64,000 nucleotides of DNA from Thermoplasmata archaeon (lineage in GTDB: Archaea > Thermoplasmatota > Thermoplasmata > Thermoplasmatales > Thermoplasmataceae). Made by a program: the position numbers and the translations under genes. The notes under the pieces were generated by a model. It did no database searches. It worked only from the letters and a program-made list of their open reading frames with translations, and was not told the origin of the DNA. Each line of letters starts with the position of its first letter. Within the stretch, counting starts at the first letter, position 1. Shown here one piece after another: positions 26,951 to 36,585 of this stretch. Location: assembly GCA_021820525.1 (NCBI GenBank), contig JAKADM010000002.1:1-64000 (forward strand), written 5' to 3'.

Positions 26951-27116
26951 TTAATTCTCAAAATCCTTATTTGCAATTTCAACAGGCGTTTGCTATAATT
27001 GAAATCATTTTATTTATATTTTTTCATATTTAAATCCCTTAATTTTCATAACTTCACAGCAACAATATAAGGAAAAGGGTGAAAATGGTTTTATGCCTTG
27101 TTTTTATAAGTATTGT

Positions 27117-27440
27117 ATGAATAACGATAAGGATTTTGTTGCAATTTTTTCAAATGGATCTGACATGAGGATTGCGGATGGCAAGGTTATGGGAAGATCA
27201 GATTTCGAAGGCAGAGTTGAGGATGAACTAAAATTGCATTACGTCTCCCGTGAACAGGTCAAGTTTTATCTTGAGAATAGAAATCTTCAGATTGAGGAAC
27301 TACCTTCAAGCAAAAATGGTACATGGCTTATCTCTTGGGGCAAGGTTGAAAAACTTGAGAAGGGGAAAAGATATAACGTAAACCCCGGTGATGAGATAAA
27401 CTTTTCAAAATCTGTAACTGTGAGGATAGAGGAACAATAA
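27117..27440 (+). CDS. FHA-domain protein
   Basis: This roughly 107-aa protein is essentially one forkhead-associated domain, which binds phosphothreonine peptides. The signature residues are in order: GR in KVMGRSDF, the SRxxV element in YVSREQVKFYL, and SxNGTW in PSSKNGTWLISWG, followed by LEKGKRYNVNPGDEINF. All phosphopeptide contacts expected (Arg, Ser, Arg, Asn) are present. The frame opens at 27093, but the ATG at 27117 (MNNDKDFVAIF) starts directly before the first strand and is preferred. It is divergent from the ATPase operon. The kinase partner is not adjacent. Confidence 0.8.
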   Translation: MNNDKDFVAIFSNGSDMRIADGKVMGRSDFEGRVEDELKLHYVSREQVKFYLENRNLQIEELPSSKNGTWLISWGKVEKLEKGKRYNVNPGDEINFSKSVTVRIEEQ

Positions 27441-27806
27441 AAATTTGAAAAATTTTACACAACAATATTTGGAACTTTGGAAGAACTGCATTTCAAAGAA
27501 AAGCCAAAGCGACCATATTTCTTTCACACTTTTTCATTCTAAAAATTAGAATTTCTCTTTTATAAATCCAGACATTAACAACAACGGCATCAAAGGAATC
27601 TGCCCTATCATTAAAGAACATTGATGCATTCCGATTCAGATAAACTATCATAATAATGTCCTTGCCACTCCTGACTTTAAGCATTACATTCCCATAATCT
27701 TCAGGAGTAAACAGGTCTCAGCCATAATTATTCTGCAACTCTGCAGCCTTGCCTGTTGAGTTTATAACTACAAACACATTATAGTATATCGAAGGTATAC
27801 AATTAT
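27441..27806. other. Intergenic region
   Basis: No gene is recognised. A 63-codon minus-strand frame (27493-27684) lacks a promoter and conserved features. ATTATAGTATATC at 27777-27789 is a TATA box about 24 nt before the crotonase start at 27807. Confidence 0.4.
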
Positions 27807-28550
27807 ATGAGCCTCATAGAGAGAAACATCGATGGAAATATTGGAGAGGTAATTCTAAACAGGATTGACAAAAGGAATGCCCTGAATTCAGAAATGATAG
27901 GTGAAATGAAAAATGCCTTGATTGAATTTTCCATAAATAAAAATATAAAAATAATTTCATTCAGATCCTCTGGAAAGGATTTTTCAGTTGGAGCAGACAT
28001 AAATGAACTCTATAGCATGAATGAGGAAAGTGCTTTTGCTTTCAGGCAACTTATGCGTGATCTTGTTTACGCAATTGACGGGTGCAAAAAGATAACATCC
28101 TTTTTCCTCACAGGCTTCTCTCTTGGAGGTGGATTTGAAATCTCTCAATGGGCTGACCTGAGGATTGCGGCCACCGACTCAAAGATAGGCCAGCCTGAGA
28201 TAAACATCGGAGTTAATGCTGGAGCGGGTGGAAATTCTAAACTTGTAGAAATTGTGGGTTACAGCAATGCAATGTACCTTTCACTTTCCGGCAAAATACT
28301 ATCTGCAGAGGAAGCAAAAATGCTTGGGATTGTCCAGAATGTTGTTTCAGGGTTTGATGAATATATGCAAATCCTCAGAAATATATCATTAAAGCCAGAG
28401 GAGCTGGTTAAGGGGATCAAAGGATCAATGAAAACTTATTTAAGGGAAGGGATTGACAGGTCCTTTGATGTGGAGGAGAAGATATTTATTCATAATGTTC
28501 CATCCAAAGAGAGCAAGGAACTTATGGAAAAATTTCTGAAGAAGAAATAG
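27807..28550 (+). CDS. Enoyl-CoA hydratase/isomerase (crotonase family), second copy
   Basis: This 247-aa crotonase has NRIDKRNALNSEMI, the oxyanion segment KDFSVGADINELYSM, and both catalytic glutamates: GGGFEISQWADLRI near residue 112 and KIGQPEINIGVNAGAGGNS near 134. Retention of both acids and of the AGAGG loop makes a true hydratase (trans-2-enoyl-CoA to 3-hydroxyacyl-CoA) plausible, more so than the copy at 6540. The last 30 residues (EEKIFIHNVPSKESKELMEK) match the trimer-forming C-terminal helices. A TATA box 24 nt upstream gives a leaderless transcript. It is monocistronic. Confidence 0.9.
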   Translation: MSLIERNIDGNIGEVILNRIDKRNALNSEMIGEMKNALIEFSINKNIKIISFRSSGKDFSVGADINELYSMNEESAFAFRQLMRDLVYAIDGCKKITSFFLTGFSLGGGFEISQWADLRIAATDSKIGQPEINIGVNAGAGGNSKLVEIVGYSNAMYLSLSGKILSAEEAKMLGIVQNVVSGFDEYMQILRNISLKPEELVKGIKGSMKTYLREGIDRSFDVEEKIFIHNVPSKESKELMEKFLKKK

Positions 28551-28961
28551 ATTTACATTACAAAATTTATTCTAAAAGAAAAAATCCCCATAAAGGCATG
28601 CAGGAAGTTCATTCCCCTTAAAAATTCAGGAACAATCGTGGTTATATGCTGAATTCATTTTAAGAGCAAGAGATATAAATTTTTGAGTAGATTATAACAT
28701 AGAATAAGAAGCGTCAGAGCCTCTTCATAAACATCCTGGCTGAAATAATAATGAATTGTGGCAAATCTTACATGAAACACAGGTAAAGTTGTTTCATTTC
28801 TGAAATCTGATGATAATATGAAGAAGCAAATGTAAAACAATTACATACCTTTAGGAAAACCATCTGATCTTGATAGGATTCTAAAAATGTACAATTCCAT
28901 AAAGGATTTCTTAACAATTTATAATATAAAAAAATAAATACTTAAAATTATTATATTAAGA
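28551..28961. other. AT-rich intergenic region
   Basis: No gene or RNA is recognised in about 410 bases. The last 40 bases are almost pure A and T and contain the probable promoter of the following membrane protein. Confidence 0.4.
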
Positions 28962-29477
28962 ATGAGTAATGTGAAATTATTCAAGGCTTTATTGGCTGCT
29001 GCTATTGTTCTACTTGTCATATCCATGATAGTGCCTGAAGCCCAATACAATAACTCAGGAGGGCATTCAAGTCTGGGTGCAAGCTATGATTTGAATCTTT
29101 ACTACTGGGGCGCAAACTACCACGAAATCGTAAAGGTTTTTGGTTTCCAGAAAACTTCTGCAAATACCACATTCTGGTGGAACGAGAATACAAATAACAA
29201 CATAGTTGATTATTTCCTCATATCCCTTGGGGGCGTCATAATTGGAATTATAGCTGCTTTGGGAGGAATTATTTCAGGGGATGAAAAGAAGAAAGAATCA
29301 ATGAGGAGAGCCACGGCAATTGTTTCAGGTATGGGGAGCCTTCTTGCTGTGATATTTTTCGCCATAGGCCTCAACGATTTCAATTCAAAGGCCAGTTTCA
29401 CTTCTAACCTGTATTTTGGATTCTTCCTTACCATTGGAAGCCTTATTCTCTCATTTGTTGCAGCCGCAACTTCCTGA
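28962..29477 (+). CDS. Four-helix membrane protein of unknown function
   Basis: This 171-aa protein has predicted membrane helices at residues 7-26 (FKALLAAAIVLLVISMIV), about 84-105 (DYFLISLGGVIIGIIAALGG), 118-138 (ATAIVSGMGSLLAVIFFAIG) and 148-168 (YFGFFLTIGSLILSFVAAAT). An outside loop of about 55 residues after helix 1 is rich in Tyr, Trp, Asn and Gly (SYDLNLYYWGANYHEI) with one sequon (NTT). A short basic cytoplasmic loop SGDEKKKESMRRA lies between helices 2 and 3. I do not recognise the family. The promoter is the A/T-rich stretch just upstream. It is followed closely by prs, but prs has its own TATA box. Confidence 0.65.
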   Translation: MSNVKLFKALLAAAIVLLVISMIVPEAQYNNSGGHSSLGASYDLNLYYWGANYHEIVKVFGFQKTSANTTFWWNENTNNNIVDYFLISLGGVIIGIIAALGGIISGDEKKKESMRRATAIVSGMGSLLAVIFFAIGLNDFNSKASFTSNLYFGFFLTIGSLILSFVAAATS

Positions 29478-29528
29478 TATCCTCCATGGATGTCAGATTA
29501 TATATAAAATTGATATATGTCCAATCTA

Positions 29529-30386
29529 ATGTATATAGTTTCAACTCAAAAAACCTCAGATTTCGCTGGAAAGATGGCTGCAAAATCCATGCTTCACATC
29601 AGTTATGTGGAAAAGAAAAGATTCCCAGATGGTGAGATGTATATTCGGGTTCCTGAAAATTTGAAGGGACAGGATGTGATTGCCGTTGGAAATACAAGAT
29701 CAGATGAGGAAATTCTTGAGTTACTGCTTCTTCTCAATGCCATAGAGGAGCAGAAACCTGAGAGAACAACCCTTGTGGTACCATATTTTGGATACTCAAG
29801 GCAGCATATGATATATAAGGAAGGAGAGGCCATATCCTCAAAAGTTCTGATAAGAGATCTTTCATGGTCTGTGGATCGCATAATTACTGTAGACATACAT
29901 GATGAGACCTCATTCAAATATACGGATAAGGAATGCATCGATTTTAAGGCTGCAAGATCCATAGCAAGGGCCCACAGGGGCCATGGAATAGATATGGTCA
30001 TAGCCCCGGATGATGGTGCATTGAAAAGAGCCGAGATTGTGGGAAATGAACTGAAAATACCAAGCATGTACTTGCATAAAAAAAGGATAAATTCAACCAC
30101 CGTTGAATATGAAAAGCAGGATCTGGATGTTAAGGGGAAAAACATACTGATTGTTGATGATATAATATCTACAGGAGGCACCATAATGAGATCTGCCGAA
30201 ATATTGAAGGCTTCTGGGGCAAGGAAGATATTTGTTGCCGCAACCCATGGACTTTTTATCAATGGCGCTGCCCAGAAAATCTCAAAGATAACCGATGGCC
30301 TGTCGGTAACAGATACCATAATGACAGATTTCAGCACAATCAATGTGTCTGATGACGTATCTGAATATATAGGAGGTAAAAAATGA
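29529..30386 (+). CDS. prs: Ribose-phosphate pyrophosphokinase
   Basis: This enzyme makes PRPP from ribose 5-phosphate and ATP for nucleotide, His and Trp synthesis. The roughly 285-aa protein has the start IVSTQKTSDFAGKMA, the flexible loop VVPYFGYSRQHMIYKEGEAI, the region TVDIHDETSF and the PRPP-binding motif NILIVDDIISTGGTI near residue 210. Archaeal class features (short chain, HDET in place of the usual longer loop) agree with Thermoplasma enzymes. The frame has an ATG at 29517, but the TATA box TATATATAAAA is centred 26 nt before the ATG at 29529, so I take that start. Its TGA overlaps the ATG of kptA by four bases. Confidence 0.93.
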   Translation: MYIVSTQKTSDFAGKMAAKSMLHISYVEKKRFPDGEMYIRVPENLKGQDVIAVGNTRSDEEILELLLLLNAIEEQKPERTTLVVPYFGYSRQHMIYKEGEAISSKVLIRDLSWSVDRIITVDIHDETSFKYTDKECIDFKAARSIARAHRGHGIDMVIAPDDGALKRAEIVGNELKIPSMYLHKKRINSTTVEYEKQDLDVKGKNILIVDDIISTGGTIMRSAEILKASGARKIFVAATHGLFINGAAQKISKITDGLSVTDTIMTDFSTINVSDDVSEYIGGKK

Positions 30387-31132
30387 TTCATGAGGAAAAG
30401 GAGCTGAGATTATGCCAGAATGACGGCCCCTTCAGGGGATACAGATGCCCTGTTTGCGGAGAAACAGGAAAGAGACTGATGTTTCCCGATGAGGTGGAAT
30501 CTATCGGTAGAATTCTGGCAGGCATGCTCAGACATTTTCCAGAAAACTATGGAGTTAGGCTGAACAGCCATGGATATGCAAAGATATATTCCATTGTGCC
30601 AGCCATAAAGAGCCAGAGGAGAAGATATGGGTGGCTAACACCCTTTCATATTGAGGCCCTTGGAAGGACCGATGAAAAGGGAAGATACGAGGTTAATGAA
30701 AAGGGTGAAATCAGGGCAACCTATGATCATACCATACCGGTTGACCTTTCTGACCTGCCCACTGATAATGTACCGAATATGACCTTTTACCAGACAACCC
30801 CTGAGGAGTTTGATCTTATTAAGGAAACTGGAATCAGCCCTTCGGACAAAACATATATCCACCTTTCATCCACCTTCAGGAAGGCATATATCTCAGGAAA
30901 ATTTCATGTTGATTCTCCCCTTATAATAGGCGTTGACAGTTCCAGGATGGAAAGTATGAATAAAAAAATATACAGAGCATCGGATGAAGTATTCTTAACT
31001 CTGGAGGTCCCACCTGATTGCATTGTGGAAATAGAACAGGAAAAAGTTCAACTCAGTGATGAGGAAATAAGGGATATTGAAAACGTGAGAAAAAGAAGGG
31101 AAAGAAAAATAATGGGCGATAGTGGAAATTAA
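30383..31132 (+). CDS. kptA: RNA 2'-phosphotransferase KptA/Tpt1-like
   Basis: This 249-aa protein belongs to the Tpt1/KptA family, which removes a 2'-phosphate from RNA using NAD. The family core is visible as IGRILAGMLRHFPENYGVRL, then RYGWLTPFHIEALGRTDEKG, and the C-terminal VPNMTFYQTTPEEF and IHLSSTFRKAYISGKF segments. These correspond to the usual LYHGT and HLS/H blocks. The N-terminus carries a probable zinc knuckle (LCQNDG...YRCPVCGE) typical of archaeal members. A GGAGGT site sits inside the end of prs, six bases before the ATG. Pairing with prs may simply reflect NAD/PRPP supply. Its stop overlaps the stop of the convergent flavoenzyme gene. Confidence 0.88.
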   Translation: MIHEEKELRLCQNDGPFRGYRCPVCGETGKRLMFPDEVESIGRILAGMLRHFPENYGVRLNSHGYAKIYSIVPAIKSQRRRYGWLTPFHIEALGRTDEKGRYEVNEKGEIRATYDHTIPVDLSDLPTDNVPNMTFYQTTPEEFDLIKETGISPSDKTYIHLSSTFRKAYISGKFHVDSPLIIGVDSSRMESMNKKIYRASDEVFLTLEVPPDCIVEIEQEKVQLSDEEIRDIENVRKRRERKIMGDSGN

Positions 31133-32787
31133 TAGTTTTCCCTCACATATTTCATTGCTGCCCATAATCCTCTTTTTGAAGCCTGATACATGTCGTATTG
31201 CCCTGTTTCATACCATGACGTTTTGAATCTTCCATCCCTTTCCTTAACGAATTCAATTCCGAAACTTTCCGCAATCTTCCTGTATTCCATCTGCCTGTGC
31301 CTGTCCATGGAATCAAGAGACCTTTCTGTCATGAATACCTTTGATTCTCTTGCAAGTTCAAGGGCCTGATCCAGGTGCCTGTATATGTTGGAATCTATAT
31401 AGATTTCCCTGTCCGTGGCAATATCTGGATATTCCTTCTCGGCAGCCAAGAAAAGATCAACTTCCTCCCTGTCGGCCTCACTGTTAAGGATCAAATTTAT
31501 TCCCATCTCTCCTATCCTTGATTCATAATATTTTATGAGCGTGAAAAATTCATTCCTCTTCCTTTCTTCCCTTATTTCGTTGATCTGCCCTCCAATCTTA
31601 TTGGATTTCTCAATGATTGTAACATCCAGACCGTTCTGTGCCAGATATATGGCAGCTTCCAGGCCTGAAATTCCTGCACCTGCAATTTTAACCCTTCCTG
31701 TGAGCCTGGCATGGGTTTTCAGAGTTTCATTTCCTGTCATGGGATTTACTGTGCATCTTACCTCACCAAAAGCCAGGTTTCTGCACGCCTGGTTACATCT
31801 TATGCATGGCCTCACTTTCCTGTTCCTTTTAATATTTTCAGGGAAAAAGGGATCGGCGAGGGCTGCCCTTCCGAGGGCCACAAGATCCACATGTTCCAGG
31901 GCGTTTTCCACGTCCTCAGCTGATGTTACGGAACCAACCCCTATGGTTGTCAGGCCCGGCTTCTTTGGAATTTTAGAAATTATGTGATTATGGTCGGAGT
32001 AATAGGATGCACTTGATCCGGGAGGCGCAAACCTTCCTGAGGAAAAATGCACATAATCAATATTTTTCAGATGTTCAACTATTTTCATTCCATGTTCGGG
32101 CGGATATCCATCGGGATCATCCTCATAAAGGCTCAGCCTTATTCCAACCGGTATGGATACTTCTTCCCGTATGGCATCAATAACTTCCTGCGGAAATCTG
32201 AGCATATTTTCAATTGAACCTCCATATTTATCTTCCCTTCTATTCAGGGCGGGTGACATGAACTCCTGGAGAAGGTATCCATGGGCACCATGGAGTTCAA
32301 TTCCGTCAAACTCTGACATCTCAACGATCTTTGCAGATTTCACGAAGGCATCTCTGATCTCTTCCATGTCTTTTTCGTCCAGTTCCCGTGGAACCCTTCC
32401 ATTGTATGGAACAGCAGAGGGTGCAAGAGCCTTTTCACCGGGAAGTGTTAAGGCCTTTCCTCCGGCGTGTACCAGCTGGGCAAATATCTTAGATCCGTTA
32501 CCATGGATTCTTTCCGATAATCTTCTGAATTTTCCAATCTGATCATATCGTGCAAAGGAAAGCTGGTTCCTTGAGCCTCTGCTAACAGGGGATGGCACAA
32601 AGGAATATTCTGTGATAATCAGGGAGAAACCACCCATTGCCCTTTCATTAAGATATGCAGTATGCACTGGATTTGTTGATCCGTCTGCATCTGCAAGATT
32701 GGATATCATTGGAGCCATAACAAATCTGTTCTTCAGTTTGCATCCTGCAAGATCATATTCTTCAAACGCCTTCATCTCCTCAGGCAT
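31129..32787 (-). CDS. 2,4-dienoyl-CoA reductase / enoate reductase-like flavoenzyme
   Basis: This 552-aa protein has the FadH-like architecture. Residues 1-330 form an old-yellow-enzyme barrel with FMN (FVMAPMISNLADADGSTN, FDGIELHGAHGYLLQEFMSP, then RLSLYEDDPDGYPPEHG). The [4Fe-4S] Cys set is in PCIRCNQACRNLAFGEVRC, near residues 325-345. An FAD/NAD(P)H Rossmann domain begins at VKIAGAGISGLEAAIYLAQ. It is shorter than E. coli FadH (about 670 aa), with the middle of the C-terminal dinucleotide domains reduced. It probably reduces unsaturated acyl-CoA intermediates in beta-oxidation, consistent with the ligases, hydratases and the EtfD-like protein in this window. Confidence 0.82.
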   Translation of the reverse strand: MPEEMKAFEEYDLAGCKLKNRFVMAPMISNLADADGSTNPVHTAYLNERAMGGFSLIITEYSFVPSPVSRGSRNQLSFARYDQIGKFRRLSERIHGNGSKIFAQLVHAGGKALTLPGEKALAPSAVPYNGRVPRELDEKDMEEIRDAFVKSAKIVEMSEFDGIELHGAHGYLLQEFMSPALNRREDKYGGSIENMLRFPQEVIDAIREEVSIPVGIRLSLYEDDPDGYPPEHGMKIVEHLKNIDYVHFSSGRFAPPGSSASYYSDHNHIISKIPKKPGLTTIGVGSVTSAEDVENALEHVDLVALGRAALADPFFPENIKRNRKVRPCIRCNQACRNLAFGEVRCTVNPMTGNETLKTHARLTGRVKIAGAGISGLEAAIYLAQNGLDVTIIEKSNKIGGQINEIREERKRNEFFTLIKYYESRIGEMGINLILNSEADREEVDLFLAAEKEYPDIATDREIYIDSNIYRHLDQALELARESKVFMTERSLDSMDRHRQMEYRKIAESFGIEFVKERDGRFKTSWYETGQYDMYQASKRGLWAAMKYVRENY

Positions 32788-32830
32788 TCAAGGTATATTC
32801 AAATGTTTTTTGAACATTTATTAAGGCATT

Positions 32831-34051
32831 TCATTTCTTTTCGGTATCAGCCTTTTTTCCATCGGTCTGCCTGGAAACGAAGAGACCATAAAATATCAAT
32901 CCTGCAGCAAACTGCACAATTCCACCAAGTACTTCAGGCAATGGTGTATAAAAATCAAGAAGATAGCCTGATGATCCTGAGGTTGTCTGGGCCACTCTTG
33001 CGGCACTTGCCTGTATTCCCGATCCTGCACCGTAATCGCCCTCCTTCAATCCGCCAACGTTGATTGAACTTCTTGATGGCGTCCCAAATCCGGCAATTCC
33101 CATTCTGAAAACATATATGATTCCGGCAAGCCACAGGAATGGCGAAAATGCCATGGGTATCATGAAAAGACCCTGAAACATTCTGCCATATGCCCCTATC
33201 TTTCCTGCTTTCACACCTTCCATCCTCATCCTTGAGGCAAGGAAAGACCCAAGGGCTGTGGAAAGGTAGGATGCGGTAAATACAATTCCGATTTCCGTGC
33301 TTGTTGCATAGGGATACATGACCTTGAACCACAGGGACAGTATGGGCATGGAAAGGCCTATACCTGCACCATTTGCAGCATTGGCAATTACAACCTTTCC
33401 CAGATGTTTTCTTGACGCCTTTGTTATTAATTTCTTCTTAACATTCTGCGTCTTTCTTTCAGTTACAAAAAGCAGAGAAACGAGGGAAATGAAAACAAGA
33501 ACTGCACTTATGCCGAAAAGGAAGCGGTATGAACCTGTTGAACCATACAGAAATTCCACGTACTGCCTCATTATTACCAGTACACCGCCGAAGGTGGAGA
33601 AGAATGCCCCCACAGATGTAATCATTCCTAACTTCTGGATTCTTGATGCCTGATCACCATAATTTTTTGCAACGATTGCTGTTGTTCCGGGAGAAAATGC
33701 GCCTCTGAGACCACCCGGGCCTCCTCCAATTCCGCCAATAACCGAGAGATATATGAGAGGACCGGAACTCACAAAGAATAGAACCATGAGGGAGGCAAAG
33801 GGGAAGATCTCTCCAAGAAAGAGGGTTGCCCTGTATCCTATTCTGTCTCCGATTGCACCCAGAAGGGTTGTCTGCAGGACTGTGAACAGGATAACGAGAA
33901 AGGCCATAAGGCCCACGTCCACATTGCTGAAGCCTATGGCACTTAAATATAGGGGATAGGATATGGCTGAAAAACTGAGGGCCACACTCCTTGCGGCCCT
34001 TGATATCAATAGAAAATTGAATCCCCTGCCATAATTGTCTACATTTTCCAC
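32831..34051 (-). CDS. MFS transporter
   Basis: This is a 406-aa major facilitator superfamily protein with twelve predicted helices in two halves. The first half has the loop 2-3 signature LGAIGDRIGYRATLFLGE (GxxxDRxGR type). The central cytoplasmic loop near residue 205-225 is basic (TERKTQNVKKKLITKASRK). The second half has SFLASRMRMEGVKAGKIGA, matching the repeated signature. Glycine-rich GGIGGGPGGLRGAFSPGTTA in helix 4 recalls MFS drug or sugar-phosphate efflux carriers. Substrate unknown. A TATA-like stretch lies just upstream of the ATG. It is close to, and on the same strand as, the FadH-like gene but separated by 43 bases, so cotranscription is possible. Confidence 0.85.
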   Translation of the reverse strand: MENVDNYGRGFNFLLISRAARSVALSFSAISYPLYLSAIGFSNVDVGLMAFLVILFTVLQTTLLGAIGDRIGYRATLFLGEIFPFASLMVLFFVSSGPLIYLSVIGGIGGGPGGLRGAFSPGTTAIVAKNYGDQASRIQKLGMITSVGAFFSTFGGVLVIMRQYVEFLYGSTGSYRFLFGISAVLVFISLVSLLFVTERKTQNVKKKLITKASRKHLGKVVIANAANGAGIGLSMPILSLWFKVMYPYATSTEIGIVFTASYLSTALGSFLASRMRMEGVKAGKIGAYGRMFQGLFMIPMAFSPFLWLAGIIYVFRMGIAGFGTPSRSSINVGGLKEGDYGAGSGIQASAARVAQTTSGSSGYLLDFYTPLPEVLGGIVQFAAGLIFYGLFVSRQTDGKKADTEKK

Positions 34052-34188
34052 AATAGGGGTATATAGTTAAGTTGAAAAAAGTTTATTCCTTAACTAATTG
34101 ATTTTAAAGTTAAAAATATAATGGCAGAATCGATTTTAATGGAAAGAATGACTAAGTTTTTATTTCAATTTTAATTCAGGTTGTTTAT

Positions 34189-34261
34189 GGGGCTGTGGGG
34201 TAGCTTGGTATCCTACGGGCTTTGGGAGTCTGAGACCCCGGTCCAAATCCGGGCAGCCCCA
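34189..34261 (+). tRNA. tRNA-Pro (TGG anticodon)
   Basis: The 7-bp acceptor stem GGGGCTG pairs with CAGCCCC, followed by discriminator A. The anticodon stem CGGGC/GTCTG closes the loop TTTGGGA, giving anticodon TGG. The T arm is CCCGG, TCCAAAT, CCGGG. No intron is present and the CCA end is not encoded. TATA-like A/T sequence lies upstream. Confidence 0.95.
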
Positions 34262-34389
34262 TGAACTAACAATCAGATCAAGATATTTTGATATTTTCAA
34301 TTCTCTACATTTTCCTATTAAAATATTTACTCCGTCGTGATTCTAAGCTGTTTCTATTTCCTGTTGATATAAACGTAAATAAGTGAACC

Positions 34390-34575
34390 ATGTCCATTCC
34401 GGATCTGAATGGGGCTTGTGGAAAAAATAAGGAGCTTGATGAAGTTCTTATAAAATCTGCAATGTTGAATATTTGTAAAGAACAGAGACTGATTGATGAG
34501 TATAAATTAGCGCGGCTCAAACTAAATGCAGGAATGTGGTTCATAACAACGAATCAGTACAATACGAAAAAGTAG
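34390..34575 (+). CDS. Possible small protein downstream of tRNA-Pro
   Basis: A 61-codon frame starts at an ATG that has GATATAAAC about 23 nt upstream, so it could be a leaderless gene. The product is charged and helical with CGKNKELDEVLIKSAMLN and LIDEYKLARLKLNAG, and has no recognised family. An opposite-strand frame covers the same DNA. The promoter-like spacing is the only positive evidence. Confidence 0.25.
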   Translation: MSIPDLNGACGKNKELDEVLIKSAMLNICKEQRLIDEYKLARLKLNAGMWFITTNQYNTKK

Positions 34576-34745
34576 AATTTATTAAGATTTCTGGTTTTTT
34601 AAATCTCAACCACATTTCAAAATTTTACAACGAGGACCTTTTTTATATTAAAACTCTGAACTGAAATTCTGTGACAAGTATCTAAAAATGACCATAAGGA
34701 AATGAAACTAAAGCTTGAGTTTTGGATGATTTGTGGTAAAAAAAT

Positions 34746-35130
34746 TTACCATAGGTCAGGCTTTCCTTGAATTTCCAGATTCATAGAGAAAATATTCTCT
34801 GTGTGCCTTCCAGGTGCGGGGAGATTAAGCATGATTCTCCTATCCTTCATGATGCCTCTGAATGCATGTATAATGGAGAAATCCAGCTGAAGATCCAATG
34901 CCATGTTTACCATAAAGAACCCTGAGCTGGTTATCCTCTGTATTTAATCCCAGAATATGGATAATCTGTACCGATCCATGTAATTCTGGTTATGAACAGA
35001 ACGGGGATGCCTTATTATGCATTTCTTCCTTTCCATTCTCCCTGAACTTCTTTTCAGCCTTGCGTAAAACTGCACTCAACTCCTCCCCTTCTTCTTTGCA
35101 ACCTCACGGAGAAAGGGTTTCCAGGGAAAT
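34746..35130 (-). pseudogene. Decayed coding remnant
   Basis: On the minus strand three short open pieces in different frames follow one another: WKPFLREVAKKKG, then ELSAVLRKAEKKFRENGKEE, then a 65-codon piece with MALDLQLDFSIIHAFRGIMK and ending EIQGKPDLW before a TAA at 34746. Composition is protein-like (charged, amphipathic), unlike the surrounding spacer. The set looks like one gene broken by at least two frameshifts, possibly a transposase, but I could not identify the family. Confidence 0.4.
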
Positions 35131-35241
35131 TTATATAATAAAAAAAGCACCATAGTGATTAATACAAATAAGGTAAAAGAGAACTTTATTTAGAGAATGA
35201 GGCTGAAAATAGCTTGCGGTACTGAATCTGAAAAAGTTGAA

Positions 35242-35280
35242 AAACTGGTATTTACATTGTTATTTTTAACTTACCAGTTT
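35242..35280 (-). terminator. Hairpin with T-rich tail
   Basis: AAACTGGTA (35242-35250) and TACCAGTTT (35272-35280) are perfect 9-bp inverted repeats with a 21-nt loop. Read on the minus strand they are followed by T runs. The hairpin starts about 25 nt after the stop of the surface-protein gene at 35306 and may end its transcript. Confidence 0.4.
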
Positions 35281-35305
35281 GTTTTTTCATATCCATCCGA
35301 TGCGA

Positions 35306-36334
35306 CTAATTCTGAAGAAATGATCCAGTAAGGTTTATTACCAGAGGCCCCGAGAATGCAGAGTCTGGTCCGGTTATGTATACTGTAAGGTAGAAATATC
35401 CCTTTGCCTCAGTGTTTTGGGGAAGATTTTCAACACTTACCTGTACATTTCCACTTACACCCGTCAGTTGAAAATAGGTGGTTGAACTGGAATCACCTAT
35501 TTTGAATGTTTCACTTATGACTTCGTTTGTATATATGTAAGCAATAGAACTGTTTCTGGGGGCAAAGGGATCACTTATGTTTTCAGGATCGGCATAAACT
35601 CCCTTAGCCGGGCTCCATCCCTGGATTGCAGTGTCTGTCTGATTTCCGTCAAGCATGATTTCTGGATAGTAAAAGCTATTCTCCGGGTTACTTAGAACTG
35701 AAAGATAGGATGTAACTGGAGGAATTGTTGTGGTCTGGGCGTATATAGTCTGATGATATACACTTGCATCCGCAAGATTGTTGAATAGAACTGCAGACTG
35801 AACCGTAATTGATGTTGCCGTGGCTGAACTGTTTAAACATGCCCCAATCTGGCCGCTTGCACTCTGACTGTTATTCAGATAAACAAAGGCACCATCATTG
35901 AAGAACTTCGTTATGCCGTTAAAAACAATAAGGCTGGAGTTGGCTATGCCCTGTGTGGTGTGAACCTGTATTGATGCCCATGAGAAGAATGCTGTGCCAA
36001 CACCACTGTAAGAAACAGTTATGTTGTAAAGTATCTTGGTTTTATTCACGCTTAAACCATAATTGCCCGGATTCTCTCCGGCAGACTGAAAAGCCTTTAC
36101 CATAAAGTCATCATAGGCCTGATCATTTATGGTTTTATCCACTGTTACAGTGAGAGTTCCAGGGGAAAGTTTGTTTGAGCCACTACCCGAACCACCTGGA
36201 AAATTAGAAGGATTTGTTGAAGAATGACTCCTGTCGATTATAATGATGCCTCCGGCAGCTACGGCAACCACAATTATTGCGATTATCAAAACATAGATTT
36301 TATTAATTTGCACGGGGCTAAATAAGAGAGACAT
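35306..36334 (-). CDS. Membrane-anchored surface protein, heavily sequon-bearing
   Basis: This 342-aa protein has one N-terminal membrane helix (residues 12-34, IYVLIIAIIVVAVAAGGIIII). A Ser/Gly/Asn/Pro linker (SSTNPSNFPGGSGSGSNK) and an extracellular domain rich in Ser, Thr, Tyr, Val and Asn follow. I count nine N-x-S/T sequons (NKT, NIT, NSS three times, NNS, NQT, NIS, NLT), so it is probably a glycoprotein facing the acidic medium. No catalytic motif is visible; the beta-rich pattern of the C-terminal half (YFQLTGVSGNVQVSVENLP) suggests an Ig-like or adhesive fold. Family not recognised. Thermoplasmatales lack an S-layer, so such anchored glycoproteins contribute to the cell surface; that is general knowledge of the group. 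Confidence 0.7.
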   Translation of the reverse strand: MSLLFSPVQINKIYVLIIAIIVVAVAAGGIIIIDRSHSSTNPSNFPGGSGSGSNKLSPGTLTVTVDKTINDQAYDDFMVKAFQSAGENPGNYGLSVNKTKILYNITVSYSGVGTAFFSWASIQVHTTQGIANSSLIVFNGITKFFNDGAFVYLNNSQSASGQIGACLNSSATATSITVQSAVLFNNLADASVYHQTIYAQTTTIPPVTSYLSVLSNPENSFYYPEIMLDGNQTDTAIQGWSPAKGVYADPENISDPFAPRNSSIAYIYTNEVISETFKIGDSSSTTYFQLTGVSGNVQVSVENLPQNTEAKGYFYLTVYITGPDSAFSGPLVINLTGSFLQN

Positions 36335-36585
36335 ATATCAAATTTACTATATACAATACAGATATAGATTATGTATTTCTTAATAAATATGTTAACAAAT
36401 ACAATTAAGTACAGAATTGTGAAATATTAATTTCAAACAGGAACAGCTGGTTAAAATTCATAATAAAGATTGCTAAAATGGAACTCCAAATTAACTTAAA
36501 CCTTTGCAGCTGTCCTTCTTAACTTCTGAGTAAATTAAAGATTTAAAATGTTAAACCTGGATTAATACATTTTTTAATCCCATAT

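Noticed and set aside
27493-27684. 63-codon minus-strand frame
   Set aside because: No promoter, no ribosome site, no recognisable pattern.
28655-28840. 61-codon minus-strand frame
   Set aside because: Phe/Leu/Tyr-rich translation of AT-rich spacer with no upstream signal.
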